Assembly: GCF_024362695.1 (NCBI RefSeq)
Contig: NC_065424.1
Span: forward strand, 3,074,786 to 3,138,785
DNA length: 64,000 bases
Source: Pectinophora gossypiella
Taxonomy: Eukaryota > Arthropoda > Insecta > Lepidoptera > Gelechiidae
Reading direction: 5' to 3'
Of this stretch, positions 23,001 through 32,878 are shown one piece after another. The notes beneath the pieces are model-generated. The model saw only the letters and a program-made list of their open reading frames with translations. It ran no database searches and was not told where the DNA came from. The position numbers and the translations under genes are program-made. Every line of letters begins with the position of its first letter. Positions within the stretch are counted from its first letter, which is position 1.

Positions 23001-26000
23001 TTTTTCACGGTCATTGCTTTTGTGCTGAACTGTGCCACAGTCAATAAGACGTTCAGAATTTACATTTCAAAACAAAAAAAACATAACAGTTTCAAAACTG
23101 TGATTAAACAGAAACCTTGTCATCATCACTATGTAAAAGCCACTCTCTTGTCAGTGTAGCATTCTGTATGCTGCTTTTTTTAGGGAAAAATAGGCCAGTG
23201 GTTTCCTTCTTGCCTTCCGCCCTGCAGTCTATCTGACGCGAGTGGGATGGCGCCTAGACTAGTCTATTTCAAAGCCGTACTAGGACTCCTGTTCTCCGCC
23301 TCTGAATAGTACTGACAGTTACTGCTGCTCTCTGTCAGGTTCCAGGTTACAGTCCCTGCGGCTTGGCCCTTCCGCCTCTGCAACCATTGAGGTCTTTACT
23401 CCAGGCATTTCACTCAATATGTAGTTTTAAATTTTCACCCTCAAAAATGGAGGTTCTAAATTTCTTTTTCTATCTGTTTAGTGGCACAACGCAATCAAGC
23501 CCGTAACAAAGCTGAAAACGCGGCACGACGCGCGTACTTCCTACAAGGGTTGGCAGAGGAGCTGCGTGGCAAGACAGAGGCTCTGCAGGAGACTCAGGAT
23601 ATAGCTGACTCACTCTGCTCTACTGATGATGGTGGAGATATACAGGTATAAAACAATATGATTGGCATGTTTTTAGGGTTCTATACCTCAAAATGGAACC
23701 CTTATAAGGTCACTTTGTTATTGTACTTACAAGTTTGTACAGAACCCTCGGTGCAAGCCTGATTCACACTCAACTGGCTTTTTAGGCAGACCTAGAAAAG
23801 TCAGTTGAGACCTTACACAACCCTCTCAAAATTTTACAGAATTCAATTGATAGCACACATTAGAAGGGTTGCATATCAGCAAGGTGCCTATTTGATTCGG
23901 TCGGGTTATTCATTTTGAAAATTAATAGCTCTTAATCATCCGTCCCTTTCCTTTTCGGCGAATAAGAAAATGACAGGTACCTATAACCTTTAAAGTGAGG
24001 AGATGTGTGTATCAGGGCCCTTGTTAGCACTAAATTAATATTGTCTGAATTTCCTCCCAGAGTAAGCTAGATCGGTGCCTGTCGTGGCCGGGGCGCGCGG
24101 CCGCTGCGCCCGCGCCGCCCTCCAACACCACTGCGAGCTCCGCGGGGGCTACTAACGGCGACGCTGACTTTGGTAACCAACTACTTACTGTATACTAAGT
24201 TATTTTTACTTACTAATTTATTCTGAAAGTCGCGTTTGGGGCACTTTCATGCGCCACTTCCGTTCCGACATTGAGAATTAACCTTTGAACAGTTTTAAGG
24301 CAGTAATTCAACAGAAACTGTAGAAAAGGTTATTATAAGGTTAGTGTTTATTTAGAAGATATTAATATGAATTAACCTTCGGTAAACTGATATTAGGCAG
24401 CCAAATTACTAAATTGTATAACAATATTTTATGTTTTTTTAAAGAATGTCTAGGGCCCTGTGCCGTGGTTATTCTTTTCTAGCAGTTTTAGGCGAATCAT
24501 ACTTTCGTTGCGTAAAAAATGAAAAATGATATTTTTAAATTCATATTTGAGATGGAAATACGGCTAGCACCTATCACGTTGATCATCTAGCGGTTGATGT
24601 ACCTCACTACCCCGATTGGGATATAGTCGCGAGCTTATGTTATGTTGGTACTCCCTGGTTCCAGAGGAGCTGGTGTGCCAGCTGGTGCGAGGCGGGGGCG
24701 CTGCGCTGTGCAGCCAGCTGTGCAGCCGCCGCGGGGCGCTGCTGCGGGGGCTCGCGGGGGCGGGGTCGCCGGGGGGACAGCGGCATAAGTAAGTACATCT
24801 TTATATAAGTACATTTTTTTTTATTGTTGACATTTTATTTTTTTATTTATACATGTGGGATATAGAAATAACACCAGACTGGATATTTTAAATATCTTTA
24901 CTCCTTATATTTTAACAAAATCCTCTCATCCGACCGACATCGCACCAAAGACTCCCCTTTCTTACTTTTTAAAACTGCAATACGTCCCATCCATTGACCG
25001 TCCTCCTTTCATACCATAAACAATCAAAGTCCCATTCATTATCGTTCCATAGTATTCTCACTTTCCTACATACATACATTCACTTACGCTTATTTCCCAC
25101 CGGGGTAAGCAGAGACTATGGGATTCCATTTGCTTCGATCCTGTCACACTTCTCTTGCTTCCTCCACATTAATCAATCTTTTCATACATGCACGCCGGTT
25201 CAGTGTAGATAGTACACTGCAGCCAAGCAATATAACTCTACATTTTTTTCATCATCATCACTAATTTAAGATCCACGCCCTTGTCGGTGTTGTCTCCTCT
25301 CCATGCTACTTTTTTAGGGAAAAATAGGGCAGTGGTTTCCCTCTTGCCTTCCACACCGCTACATTTTTTGAACAGGCCTTATTGTATATTTGCCGCAGAG
25401 ACTATGGAATTCCACTTGCTTCCATCCTGTCACACTTCTCCTGCTTCCTCCACATTAATCAATCGTTTCATTACTTGGCTGGACAAATGGGGAGCTGAGG
25501 GCTCTCGCCCGGTACAAAATTTAAGGGATTATAAACGTGACTTATATGATGTATGTATCATCATCTCCAACTCATCTCGTTTTCACATGATCCGCTTACC
25601 TAACCTGAAGATTTGACAGGTCCAGTTTTTTACAGAAGCGACGTTAACGTGACTTCATGTATGTATTAAAGTAGGGTAGTTTCCAACTAGTCAAATCAGT
25701 TACGATTTACTAAACGTCAAATCACGAAATTGCTATGGAACTTGTATGAAAAAGCACACTGTGGTGACGTCATAGAAAACGTGATGAAATGTCGGACTTA
25801 TTATTACGTTTTCTTTACTATAAACGGTTTTCGTCAGTTTTAGATCTGTCTTTATTTAGTAATCAGGATTTCATAATTTATCTTAAACATAATACACGAT
25901 TCAATTACTTGGCCGGACAAATGGGCAGATGAGGGCTCTCGCCCGGTACAAAATTTAAAGGGATTATAAACGTGACTTTTTGTATGTGTTAATAATTTCC

Positions 26001-29000
26001 AGGCTTACACCGCAGTCCGTGCTAGCCCACACCGCGGCCCTGCACTGCACGTTATCGCTAGAAGCCACCAAACACAAGATACACCTCAAACAAACCAAGA
26101 ATAGACTACTGTCTACCGTTACCGAATTGAATGTGAGTCAACCTTTATAAGTCTTATCTGGTTCAACGCCTGTCAGTGGTTGTCCAACGGGGCAATGCCG
26201 CTACTGTAATGGGTTCGTTTGCACCAGGTCAGATTCAGAACACTTAAACGCCTAGTTGGACGTGACGAAGTTACGTATGTTTCTGATTATGCGACAATTT
26301 CTTTCTTTTCTTTCTTTCTTTCTTTCTTTCTTTCTTTAAAAGCATATATGAAATAAAGCAACCTCTCTGGTCCAGTGGTTGAGCTCACGATCCGGAGCCA
26401 GGTACGAATCCCGCTGGGAACATATCACAATAATCACTTTGTGATCCCTAGTTTGGTTAGGACATTACAAGCTGATCACCTGATTGAGAAGGCTCGTTGA
26501 GCCGTTGGTCCCTGGAGCGGAGAGTTGCCGTTCTATCTCTCTCCCTTTATTTAAGAGCTGCGCTCTTATCGGAGGAGTAATCGCCTCCATTACTCCATAG
26601 ATAGGGCGTGTAGAACGGTGGTTGCCCCTCAATTTCTCAATCGGTGATGTTCTAGCTAAAGCCCTACCAGAATCTATTTCCTCGGCCTCCAACCAGTACT
26701 GATACCGCTGCTGCCCGGCATCAAGGGTGCGCTTGTGAAGTAGCGGTGCCGTTCTATACGTAGTATTATTCTTTAAGGTATAGGCGTCAGACGTCACACA
26801 CACAGATGCGCGTGTACGATAACGTCAATGTGTGGTGTCTGTAAAACGAGGTTGTTTGTATGAAGTATCCGGGGTGTGGTACTAGAGAAGTAACCTGTTA
26901 TCTGTACACTTCTTTAATTTAAGATATTAGATTAATATTTGTTAAGGATCTCTCAATGCGTCTTATCGGGGCTTCGGGGGATGCTAGGGCTGGTAGTTAT
27001 TTCTGTCAGAGAATTAGCCTGGCGATTCAGAGGGGTAATGCTGCCAGCCTGTTGGGCACCTTGCCTCGATGTGACGCATTGGATGAGGTGTTTTATTTGT
27101 AAGATGGTGTTTGTTTTGTTTTTAATTGTTTGAATAAAAAATAAAAGATATTAGATTGACGCCAATTATATTTGAAGTGGTTTTCGAATTCATGTTTGGA
27201 TCATAAATTATGGGCACCCCCATACGATTGAAGACTAAAGTAAGACCGAGGGGTGGGGGGAAGGGGGGGGGGAGATAAACATAGCTCAGCCGCTGGTAGG
27301 GAGCGAAGAGTTGCCGTTATATACGTAGTATTCCTTATTCTATGCTTCTGTGATCTGTAACTCAGTTTGTCCTCAGAACTACCTATCAGGCGAGGCCTGC
27401 GAGTTGCTGGTTCTCCGCTGCGAAGTGGCGCACGCGTCGGCGAGGGTGTCTTCCCTGCGCAGCTCACTCCAAGACCTGACGAGTGGCAGTGGAGTGTTCC
27501 ACACGCATGCGCACTCTTGCCCGCCTCCTGCGACTAGCCTGGCCAAGCAGGACGCCGCTATTGTGAGTACATTCTTCTCTCGTGTGGGTTGTGAGGTGGA
27601 TGCATGATTTTTACCAACCTCATCAATCTTGGTGTCGGGGTTATTACTGAACCGCCAAAGGCCCCTGGCATGACTCATGTAACGACTACGTACTTACATC
27701 AGTAAATAATAGTAACCGGGACCAACGGCTTAACGTGCCTTCCGAAGCACGGATCATCTTACTGTTTGGACAATCAGGTGATCAGCCTGTAATGTCCTAA
27801 GCAAACTAGGGATCACAAAGTGATTTTTGTGATATGACCCCACCGGGATTCGAACCCGTGATCCGTGCTTCGGCAGACACGTTAACCCGTTGGTCCCGGT
27901 TACTACTTACAGATGTAAGTAAGTAGTCGTTACATGAGCCATGTCAGGGGCCTTTGGCGGCTCAATAATAACCTTGACACCAGGGTTGATGAGATTGGAA
28001 ATTCACCTTACAACCCGAGAAGAATAAGAGTCTTTTTGTAATTATTTCTTTTTATTTTGGTGCAATAAAGGATATTTGTATGTTTGTGGAACGTAGCCTG
28101 CATTGTCCCTCATTGTACTTTCACCGACAGGAAAGCAAGAAGGAGGAGTTGAAACGCGTGATGACGTCGCTAGCTGGTACGGAACGCAAGATACAGAGCG
28201 TAAGGGAGTGTCTCACTGCAGTGTTCACGGCCCTCCACAACAACGCGCCTCTCACCAACGCACAGTACCGAGGTACATTAATAAAAAGTAGTTTCATCAT
28301 CATCAATTTAAGAGCACGCATTTTCCATGCTACTTTTTTAAGGAAAAATAGGGCAGTGGTTTCCCTCTTGCCTTCCGCCCCGCAGTACTGTCTGACGCAA
28401 GTGGGATGGCGCCCAGAGTAGTCTATTACAAAGCCATACTAGAACTCCTGTCCTGTCCTCCGCCTCTAAATAGTACTGACAGTTACTCAGTGGGGTGTTA
28501 GTTAGTTATGAAGTTTATTTAACTACAAATATTTTTCAAAGTTGCTTAAAGTAATTACATGCAACGCATTATCAGTTGTGGCCGAAAAGGATTGCCTCAG
28601 CATTGCTGCTGCTTAACAGTCACCCCCTGTACTAACAAAGTCGTCAAAACAACAACACAATAAAAATTTAGAAAAAAGTAGATTTAGTGATGATCTTCTA
28701 TCGTGTGGATTGTGAGGTAGATTACCAACCCCATCACCCTGGTGTCAGGGTTACTATTGAGCCGCCAAAGGCCCCTGACATGGCTCGTGTAACGACTACT
28801 AACTTACATCAGTAAGTAGTAATCGAGACCAACGGCCTAACGTGCCTTCCGAAGCACGGATCATCTTACTTACGGACAATCTGGTAATCAGCCTGTAATG
28901 TCCTAACCAAACTAGGGACCACAAAGTATTTTTTGTGATATGTCCCCACCGGGAATCGAACCCAGGGCCTCCGGATCGTGAGCCCAACGCTCTAATCACG

Positions 29001-31570
29001 GGACCACGGAGGCCTACCCACGGAGGAGGTTATGAAGTAAGGTCGTTTTGGGTGTTATGGGGGGAGATGATGAATTTATCTTTGACCCAGTAAATACTCT
29101 ATTCCAATTTGCAGGAGTCCAGTTAGACTTGCCCTCCGAGTCGATATCTTCGCTGCGTCAGTTCTACGACGGTCGCTGCGAGAGCCGCCCGAAGCTGGAC
29201 GTCAGCCTCGAGTTGGAGGTGTCTGATGGATCCATAACTGATAATATAGGTCGGTATAACATAAACAACAGCATAACAGCCTCCGTGGTCTAGTGGTTAA
29301 AGCGTTAGGCTCACGATCTGGAGGTGCGGGTTCGATTCCCGATGGGGACATTGTCGAAATCACTTTGTGAGACTGTCCTTAGTTTGGTAAAACGGTTGTT
29401 TTACCAAACAAAAAAAAAACAAAAAATTTTACATCGCCCAATAGAGCCGACCCGACAGAGTTAAGTAGACAGCACGTCAAACAGATTACATACCTACCAG
29501 CGAGATGCCTATTTCATTCGCCCGGGTTATTCATTCGTTTTAAAATTAACTTGTTGACAATCGTCCGTCCCTTTCCTTTTCGGCGGATAAAAAAATGACG
29601 GGTATAACTTAAAATAAAATTAGGAAGTTTCTGCGGGAGTCGGGACCACTAACAGTCTGTACGTGTTATTTTATCTCGTTATTTCGGCTGTGTTGCGAAC
29701 CACAGTAGCGTGTGACATTTTTATATTTTCTACAATAATATGATTTCATTCACGATGTTTTTAATAATTTTTCCCTAAAAAGTAGCATGGAGGGGAATGC
29801 TACACCGACAAGAGCGTGTCTCTTAAATTAGTGATGATGATTCTTAACTGAATTGTTCCAGATTACAACAATCCCAGATTTGTCGACGAGTTACGCCTCT
29901 ATCTGAAGAATTTTAAATTGGAGAATAACAGACAATTGGTGTTAGAGAGGTTAGTGATTTTGTTATCATCTGGCGTTTGCTGACCTAACATTAAAATCCA
30001 AGTAAAATCATCTAATAAGCAAAACATATTTTCCACGTGTATGCTTTTTCATGTTTAATTTGTTTTATGTGTGTTTTCTTTAGGCATATTTTTTTATACA
30101 AGTAAAAAAAAAACAAACACTAACAGAAAGTTCCGTGAGATGCGGGTACTTAGGTTCATCTTGCGGTCGACAGATATACCTCTGACTACCCCGATTGAGA
30201 TAAGCCGTGACCTTATGTTATGTTAGAACTATTTCACATAGGTAACTTCTCTGGTTGACATTGGGACGGCTACAAATTGAGGTAAACCTAACTCAGACGC
30301 TGGTGGGAGCGGAGAGTTTCCGTTCTATACGTAGTATTATTCCTCTTCTATTCAATTCAATTCAATTCTTTATTCTATCGTGTGGGCATTTGTGTGGTGG
30401 AGTACCAATCTCATCAACCCTGGTGGCAGGGTTACTATTGAGCCGCCAAAGGCCCCTGACAAGACTCATATAACGACTACGTACTCATATACCGGGACCA
30501 ACGGCTTAACGAGTTCGAAGTAATAACAAATAATTATTACAGTGGCGAAAAGGTCTGGATATTCGAGACAGTGCAGGCGTCCATGGACCGCCTCCGCGCC
30601 AGCTGGCTGGCAGCCGAGCAGTCGTGCCGGCTGCTGGCCGCGGCCGCCGCGCTGCCCCGCCACGTGCGCGGCCTGCTGCGCCACGTGCGCTCGCGCACGC
30701 GGCTGGAGGACGACGTGCGGCCGATGGGGGCTGAGCAGACGCCTAAGGAGATCGGTAACATTGTTTTGAACACTTTTCTAGTTAATCTAGGAGAGGGGGG
30801 GGGACGTTTGTGTTAGTCTCTGCTCACCCCAGTGGGAGATAATGTATGTATTTATTTATTTATTTATACACACCTTCTGATCTTATTTCTAAGTTATACC
30901 CGTTGTTTTCTTATCCGCCAAAAAGGACAGGTAATCGACAGGCATAAAATTTATGGAACACACAATAATTTTAAGCGAAAAGTTTGACGATCCTCCCAAC
31001 ATTTTACATTGGCTAAAAACCCGACTAAATTAACTTGACAACACGCGTCAAACGGGTTGCATATCAGCGAAATGCCTATTTTATTCCCTCGGGTTATTCA
31101 TTAATTATTTGCCCTGTTCCTTTTCAAGAAAATGGCAGGTATAACTTAAAATAAAATTAAGTGTCTGCAGGAATCCAGGCCATTTATTAAACATGATCAA
31201 AAATAAATAGATGAGCACATTGGACACAAGATACAGAAATAAGGACAACAGATACAGAAAGACCCAACAGGCGGCCTTATTCCTCATGCAGCAATTTCTT
31301 CCAGGCAACCTTTAATCATAAATGTTGTTCACAGATATACAATCTCAAGTGGAAGAAGAAGCCCAAATCATAGACAAGACCAAGAAAAGACTTCGGGAAT
31401 GTGTTCAGGACCTGCAGAGAACAGCCAAGACCTTCACCTTGGGTCAGGAGAACCTGCGGTTCTGGTCAGAGAACCAAGCCAAGAAATACATACTGCCCTC
31501 CAGAAAGCTCAACGGCATGACCTATACAGATTACGAGATATATTACTTAGAGAATTGCATGAGTATTTAA
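20007..31570 (+). CDS. HAUS augmin-like complex subunit 5
   Basis: HAUS5 is one of eight augmin subunits, which recruit gamma-tubulin to existing spindle microtubules for branching nucleation. Thirteen exons were traced with consistent phases: 20007-20116, 20289-20427, 21253-21397, 23482-23645, 24061-24172, 24665-24788, 26003-26132, 27377-27562, 28131-28272, 29115-29249, 29862-29949, 30543-30754 and 31335-31570. Together they encode 640 aa, close to the usual ~630. The N-terminus (FTEWLLAMGCP, then ENIGEMCRGQYYMVWRSLM and RRKRLQVF) matches the conserved HAUS5 opening (LCLGQ...W). Residues about 85-190, 350-420 and 560-620 are predicted coiled-coil, rich in K/E/Q/L. Exons 5, 6 and 12 are unusually GC-rich. 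The introns carry many SINE and MITE copies. A polyadenylation hexamer overlaps the stop codon. Confidence 0.87.
21050..21150 (-). repeat. Repeat fragment (cagcagtggga-type) in HAUS5 intron 2
   Basis: The block cccactgctgggcatagggc, followed by tcccctcaatg, is the reverse complement of the 3' module at 58870-58925 (gcccagcagtgggacgtata). It is a fragment of the same SINE 3' end. Confidence 0.55.
21629..21846. mobile_element. Short MITE related to the 6.6-10.6 kb TIR element
   Basis: It begins tagtcactggaaaaggcaaa and ends ggcgcttacataattttgct followed by tttccagtgacgat. These are diverged versions of the 40-bp TIRs at 6628 and 10608. Its interior matches the first ~200 bp after 6667 (atcgtaactttttacccatt). 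It looks like a deletion derivative that moved on the same transposase. It lies in intron 3 of HAUS5, between exons 3 and 4. Confidence 0.7.
21966..22200. repeat. Dispersed repeat starting acagggtggcccagaagttc
   Basis: This opening phrase is characteristic of non-autonomous DNA-transposon families in insects. No second end was identified in the window, so the boundaries are approximate. It lies within HAUS5 intron 3. Confidence 0.35.
22680..22840 (-). pseudogene. LINE remnant with terminal CCHH-like finger
   Basis: Read on the minus strand, the sequence gives CSECGHTFTAKIGYVSHIRA followed by HLRRT and a stop. This CxxC...HxxxH segment (C-x-RSF-x-RIGL-x-SH-x-RTH type) sits near the C-terminus of ORF proteins of a widespread insect LINE group. 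Everything upstream is missing. It lies in HAUS5 intron 3. Confidence 0.55.
23118..23345 (+). repeat. SINE-like repeat, tagggaaaaatagg family, longest copy
   Basis: The copy contains ttagggaaaaataggccagt, then ggtttccttcttgccttccg and ctgacgcgagtgggatggcg, ending near atagtactgacagttactgc. The same order occurs at 25248-25362 and 28293-28492, with an inverted piece at 29768-29842. All are in HAUS5 introns. Confidence 0.7.
24990..25215 (+). repeat. Repeat with cccaccggggtaagcagaga module
   Basis: The module cccaccggggtaagcagaga, then ctatgggattccatttgctt and ctgtcacacttctc, recurs in part at 25397-25475 and at 49730-49800. It starts after a tacatacatacatt tract. It is probably the reverse-oriented end of a retroposed repeat. 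Confidence 0.5.
25248..25362 (+). repeat. SINE-like repeat, tagggaaaaatagg family
   Basis: Shorter copy of the 23118-23345 family (catcatcactaatttaagat opening, then tagggaaaaatagggcagtg). It is truncated at its 3' side by another repeat. Confidence 0.65.
25671..25915 (+). repeat. Dispersed ~250-bp repeat, gtttccaactagtcaaatca family
   Basis: Three copies are in the window: here, 37376-37640 and 60227-60487. They share gtttccaactagtcaaatca, gaaaaagcacactgtg, gacgtcatagaaaa, ttttagatctgtctttattt and an end near acacgacccaatta. They differ by scattered point changes. No ORF is present and no long TIR is obvious, so it is a non-autonomous family of unknown type. Confidence 0.75.
26299..26337. 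repeat. (TTTC)n microsatellite
   Basis: About nine tandem ttct/tttc units with one irregularity, in HAUS5 intron 7. Confidence 0.9.
26365..26515 (+). mobile_element. tRNA-derived SINE, internally deleted
   Basis: It has the tRNA-like head (cctctctggtccagtggttg, B box ggtacgaatcccgctg) and the caataatcactttgtgatcc block. A deletion then leads directly to cgttgagccgttggtccctg. It continues into the family seen at 430-600. Confidence 0.75.
27598..27860 (-). mobile_element. tRNA-derived SINE (minus), left arm of an inverted pair
   Basis: Reading leftwards from the B box (gggattcgaacccgt near 27845), this copy carries the full SINE body. It abuts, at about 27860, a plus-strand copy lacking the tRNA head. 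The two arms are complementary over more than 100 bases. The pair lies in HAUS5 intron 8. Confidence 0.8.
27860..28025 (+). mobile_element. tRNA-derived SINE body (plus), right arm of an inverted pair
   Basis: It starts gatccgtgcttcggcagaca and runs through gttacatgagccatgtcagg and ggcctttggcggctcaataa to a ccttacaacccgag end. It lacks the tRNA-like head, as expected if it joined the minus copy by recombination or nested insertion. Confidence 0.75.
28293..28492 (+). repeat. SINE-like repeat, tagggaaaaatagg family
   Basis: Another copy of the 23118-23345 family, containing aggaaaaatagggcagtggt, tgacgcaagtgggatggcgc and atagtactgacagttactca. It lies in HAUS5 intron 9. Confidence 0.65.
28694..29015 (-). 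mobile_element. tRNA-derived SINE, near full length (minus)
   Basis: The head on the minus strand reads ggcctccgtggtcccgtgat, with B box gggttcgattcccggt, followed by the family body out to a tcgtgtggattgtgagg end near 28694. It lies in HAUS5 intron 9. Confidence 0.8.
29277..29410 (+). mobile_element. tRNA-derived SINE head, 3' truncated
   Basis: It starts gcctccgtggtctagtggtt, with B box gggttcgattcccgat, then gaaatcactttgtgag. It stops after an A-rich tract. The head is closer to the 58.6 kb SINE than to the 14.4 kb one, so two related families are present. It lies in HAUS5 intron 10. Confidence 0.7.
29430..29640. repeat. Fold-back repeat copy (ccgaaaaggaaagggacgg family), partial
   Basis: It contains cgtccctttccttttcggcg followed by gataaaaaaatgacgggta, the right arm of the family whose complete copies are at 37013-37310 and 40929-41224. 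Other partial copies lie at about 23800-24000 and 30880-31170 in neighbouring HAUS5 introns. Confidence 0.6.
30370..30515 (-). mobile_element. tRNA-derived SINE, 3' part (minus)
   Basis: The body blocks gagccgccaaaggcccctga, acgactacgtact and gggaccaacggcttaacg are present. The tRNA head is missing. It lies just before HAUS5 exon 12. Confidence 0.7.
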
Positions 31571-31574
31571 TAAA
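31569..31574 (+). terminator. HAUS5 polyadenylation signal overlapping the stop codon
   Basis: The stop TAA (31568-31570) and the hexamer AATAAA (31569-31574) share two bases, followed within 20 bases by T-rich sequence. If used, the 3'UTR would be only about 20-30 nt. Confidence 0.55.
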
Positions 31575-32878
31575 GAAGTCATAAATTATGTTCTTTTTTA
31601 TTTTCCTTACATAATACTTTCTACTTTCATTGAAATGAGTGGGTCGCTTCGACGTACCACCTAACACACTGTAGGGAACGCTGGTAATTGTAATAAACCC
31701 CTACACAAATAATTGAATGAACTGTATTAATTAGGATATTATATTTAATTACAAGATCCAAACATTGAGACGCGTCGGTTTACTCGCGCTGGAGATGTGA
31801 CTGACCATAAATGGTAGACTATTAGGTATGTCCCACACACACACTATTGGATTATACCTAACTATTCTCATAAACACTATATCACAGCCCGGACACTTCA
31901 TACAAACAACCTTGTTTTTACACAGACACTACACATTGACATTATCAACGTCCTTTTGGTTTAATTCTAATTGGGAAGTTGTCAGAGGAAGCCTCATTAC
32001 GAAGACATATTAACACAATTTGTTTTTGTCATCTGATCCTCATATATAAGCAAGTAGGACTAAACTTCATAGGAAACAATGAAATTATCAATAAATGGCA
32101 AGTGACATAATATGTTGCTATTAGATAAAGCTACACTGTGACGTGATTCGTTTTTTATAAATTTATTTTCGTGAGCCGCTAAGTCTATGAAGCTTCATTT
32201 TCAGCCCACTGTGCAACGGTCCGCGCGCGCGCTGCTACATACCTACCTACCTAAAAAAAACGTTTAAAACCGGTATACATATATTTATGTACCTAACCTA
32301 CACCTATTTATTTCAAGCATATTAAGTAAAGAGCGTAATACCTATCACAATTTCTAACAACAAATTTAGACAGAACCTTGACTAATTTCAAAGAATCATA
32401 CATAACTAATGAGGAAATACCTAGATTAGTAAGTGCAGTAGAAAAAGTAAAGTAGGTAATTACCTACCAACCTGTACCCAGTAGTAATAAAACCCACCCA
32501 TCAAATCAGACGGTCGTAATGCAGGTTTGTTTAGGTTTTTGCTGATCATAACATATATATAGCGAACATTGAATGACGCTATGGACAGTAAGTTAATAAT
32601 AATAATGTGGGCAAGGGCAACGAAAAGAGCACGCAGCGAAGCGATGACGCGACACGCACACATGTACACACAGACAAAAACTTAGCACAGAATGTGCCTG
32701 TGTGTACGCGGGGGGCGAGCGGAGAGGGCGCGTCTGCGCAATGCGCCCCGCAGGCCCGCAGCGCCGCGTCGGCCGTCAGTTGGCAAAAGACGCAAGAACT
32801 AGAACCACGTCTAGTCGCTTACGATCGAAACAGTCGCGCGCGCTACACATGAGATAACAAAACAAACCGAAAATAAAA
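31575..32878. other. Spacer and upstream region of the transposase-derived gene
   Basis: The first part is AT-rich, with a partial repeat near 31835-31960. From about 32610 to 32850 the sequence becomes GC- and CpG-rich (gaagcgatgacgcgacacgc, ccccgcaggcccgcagcgcc), unlike its surroundings. It is the likely promoter and 5'UTR of the ORF at 32879. No independent gene is supported. Confidence 0.45.
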
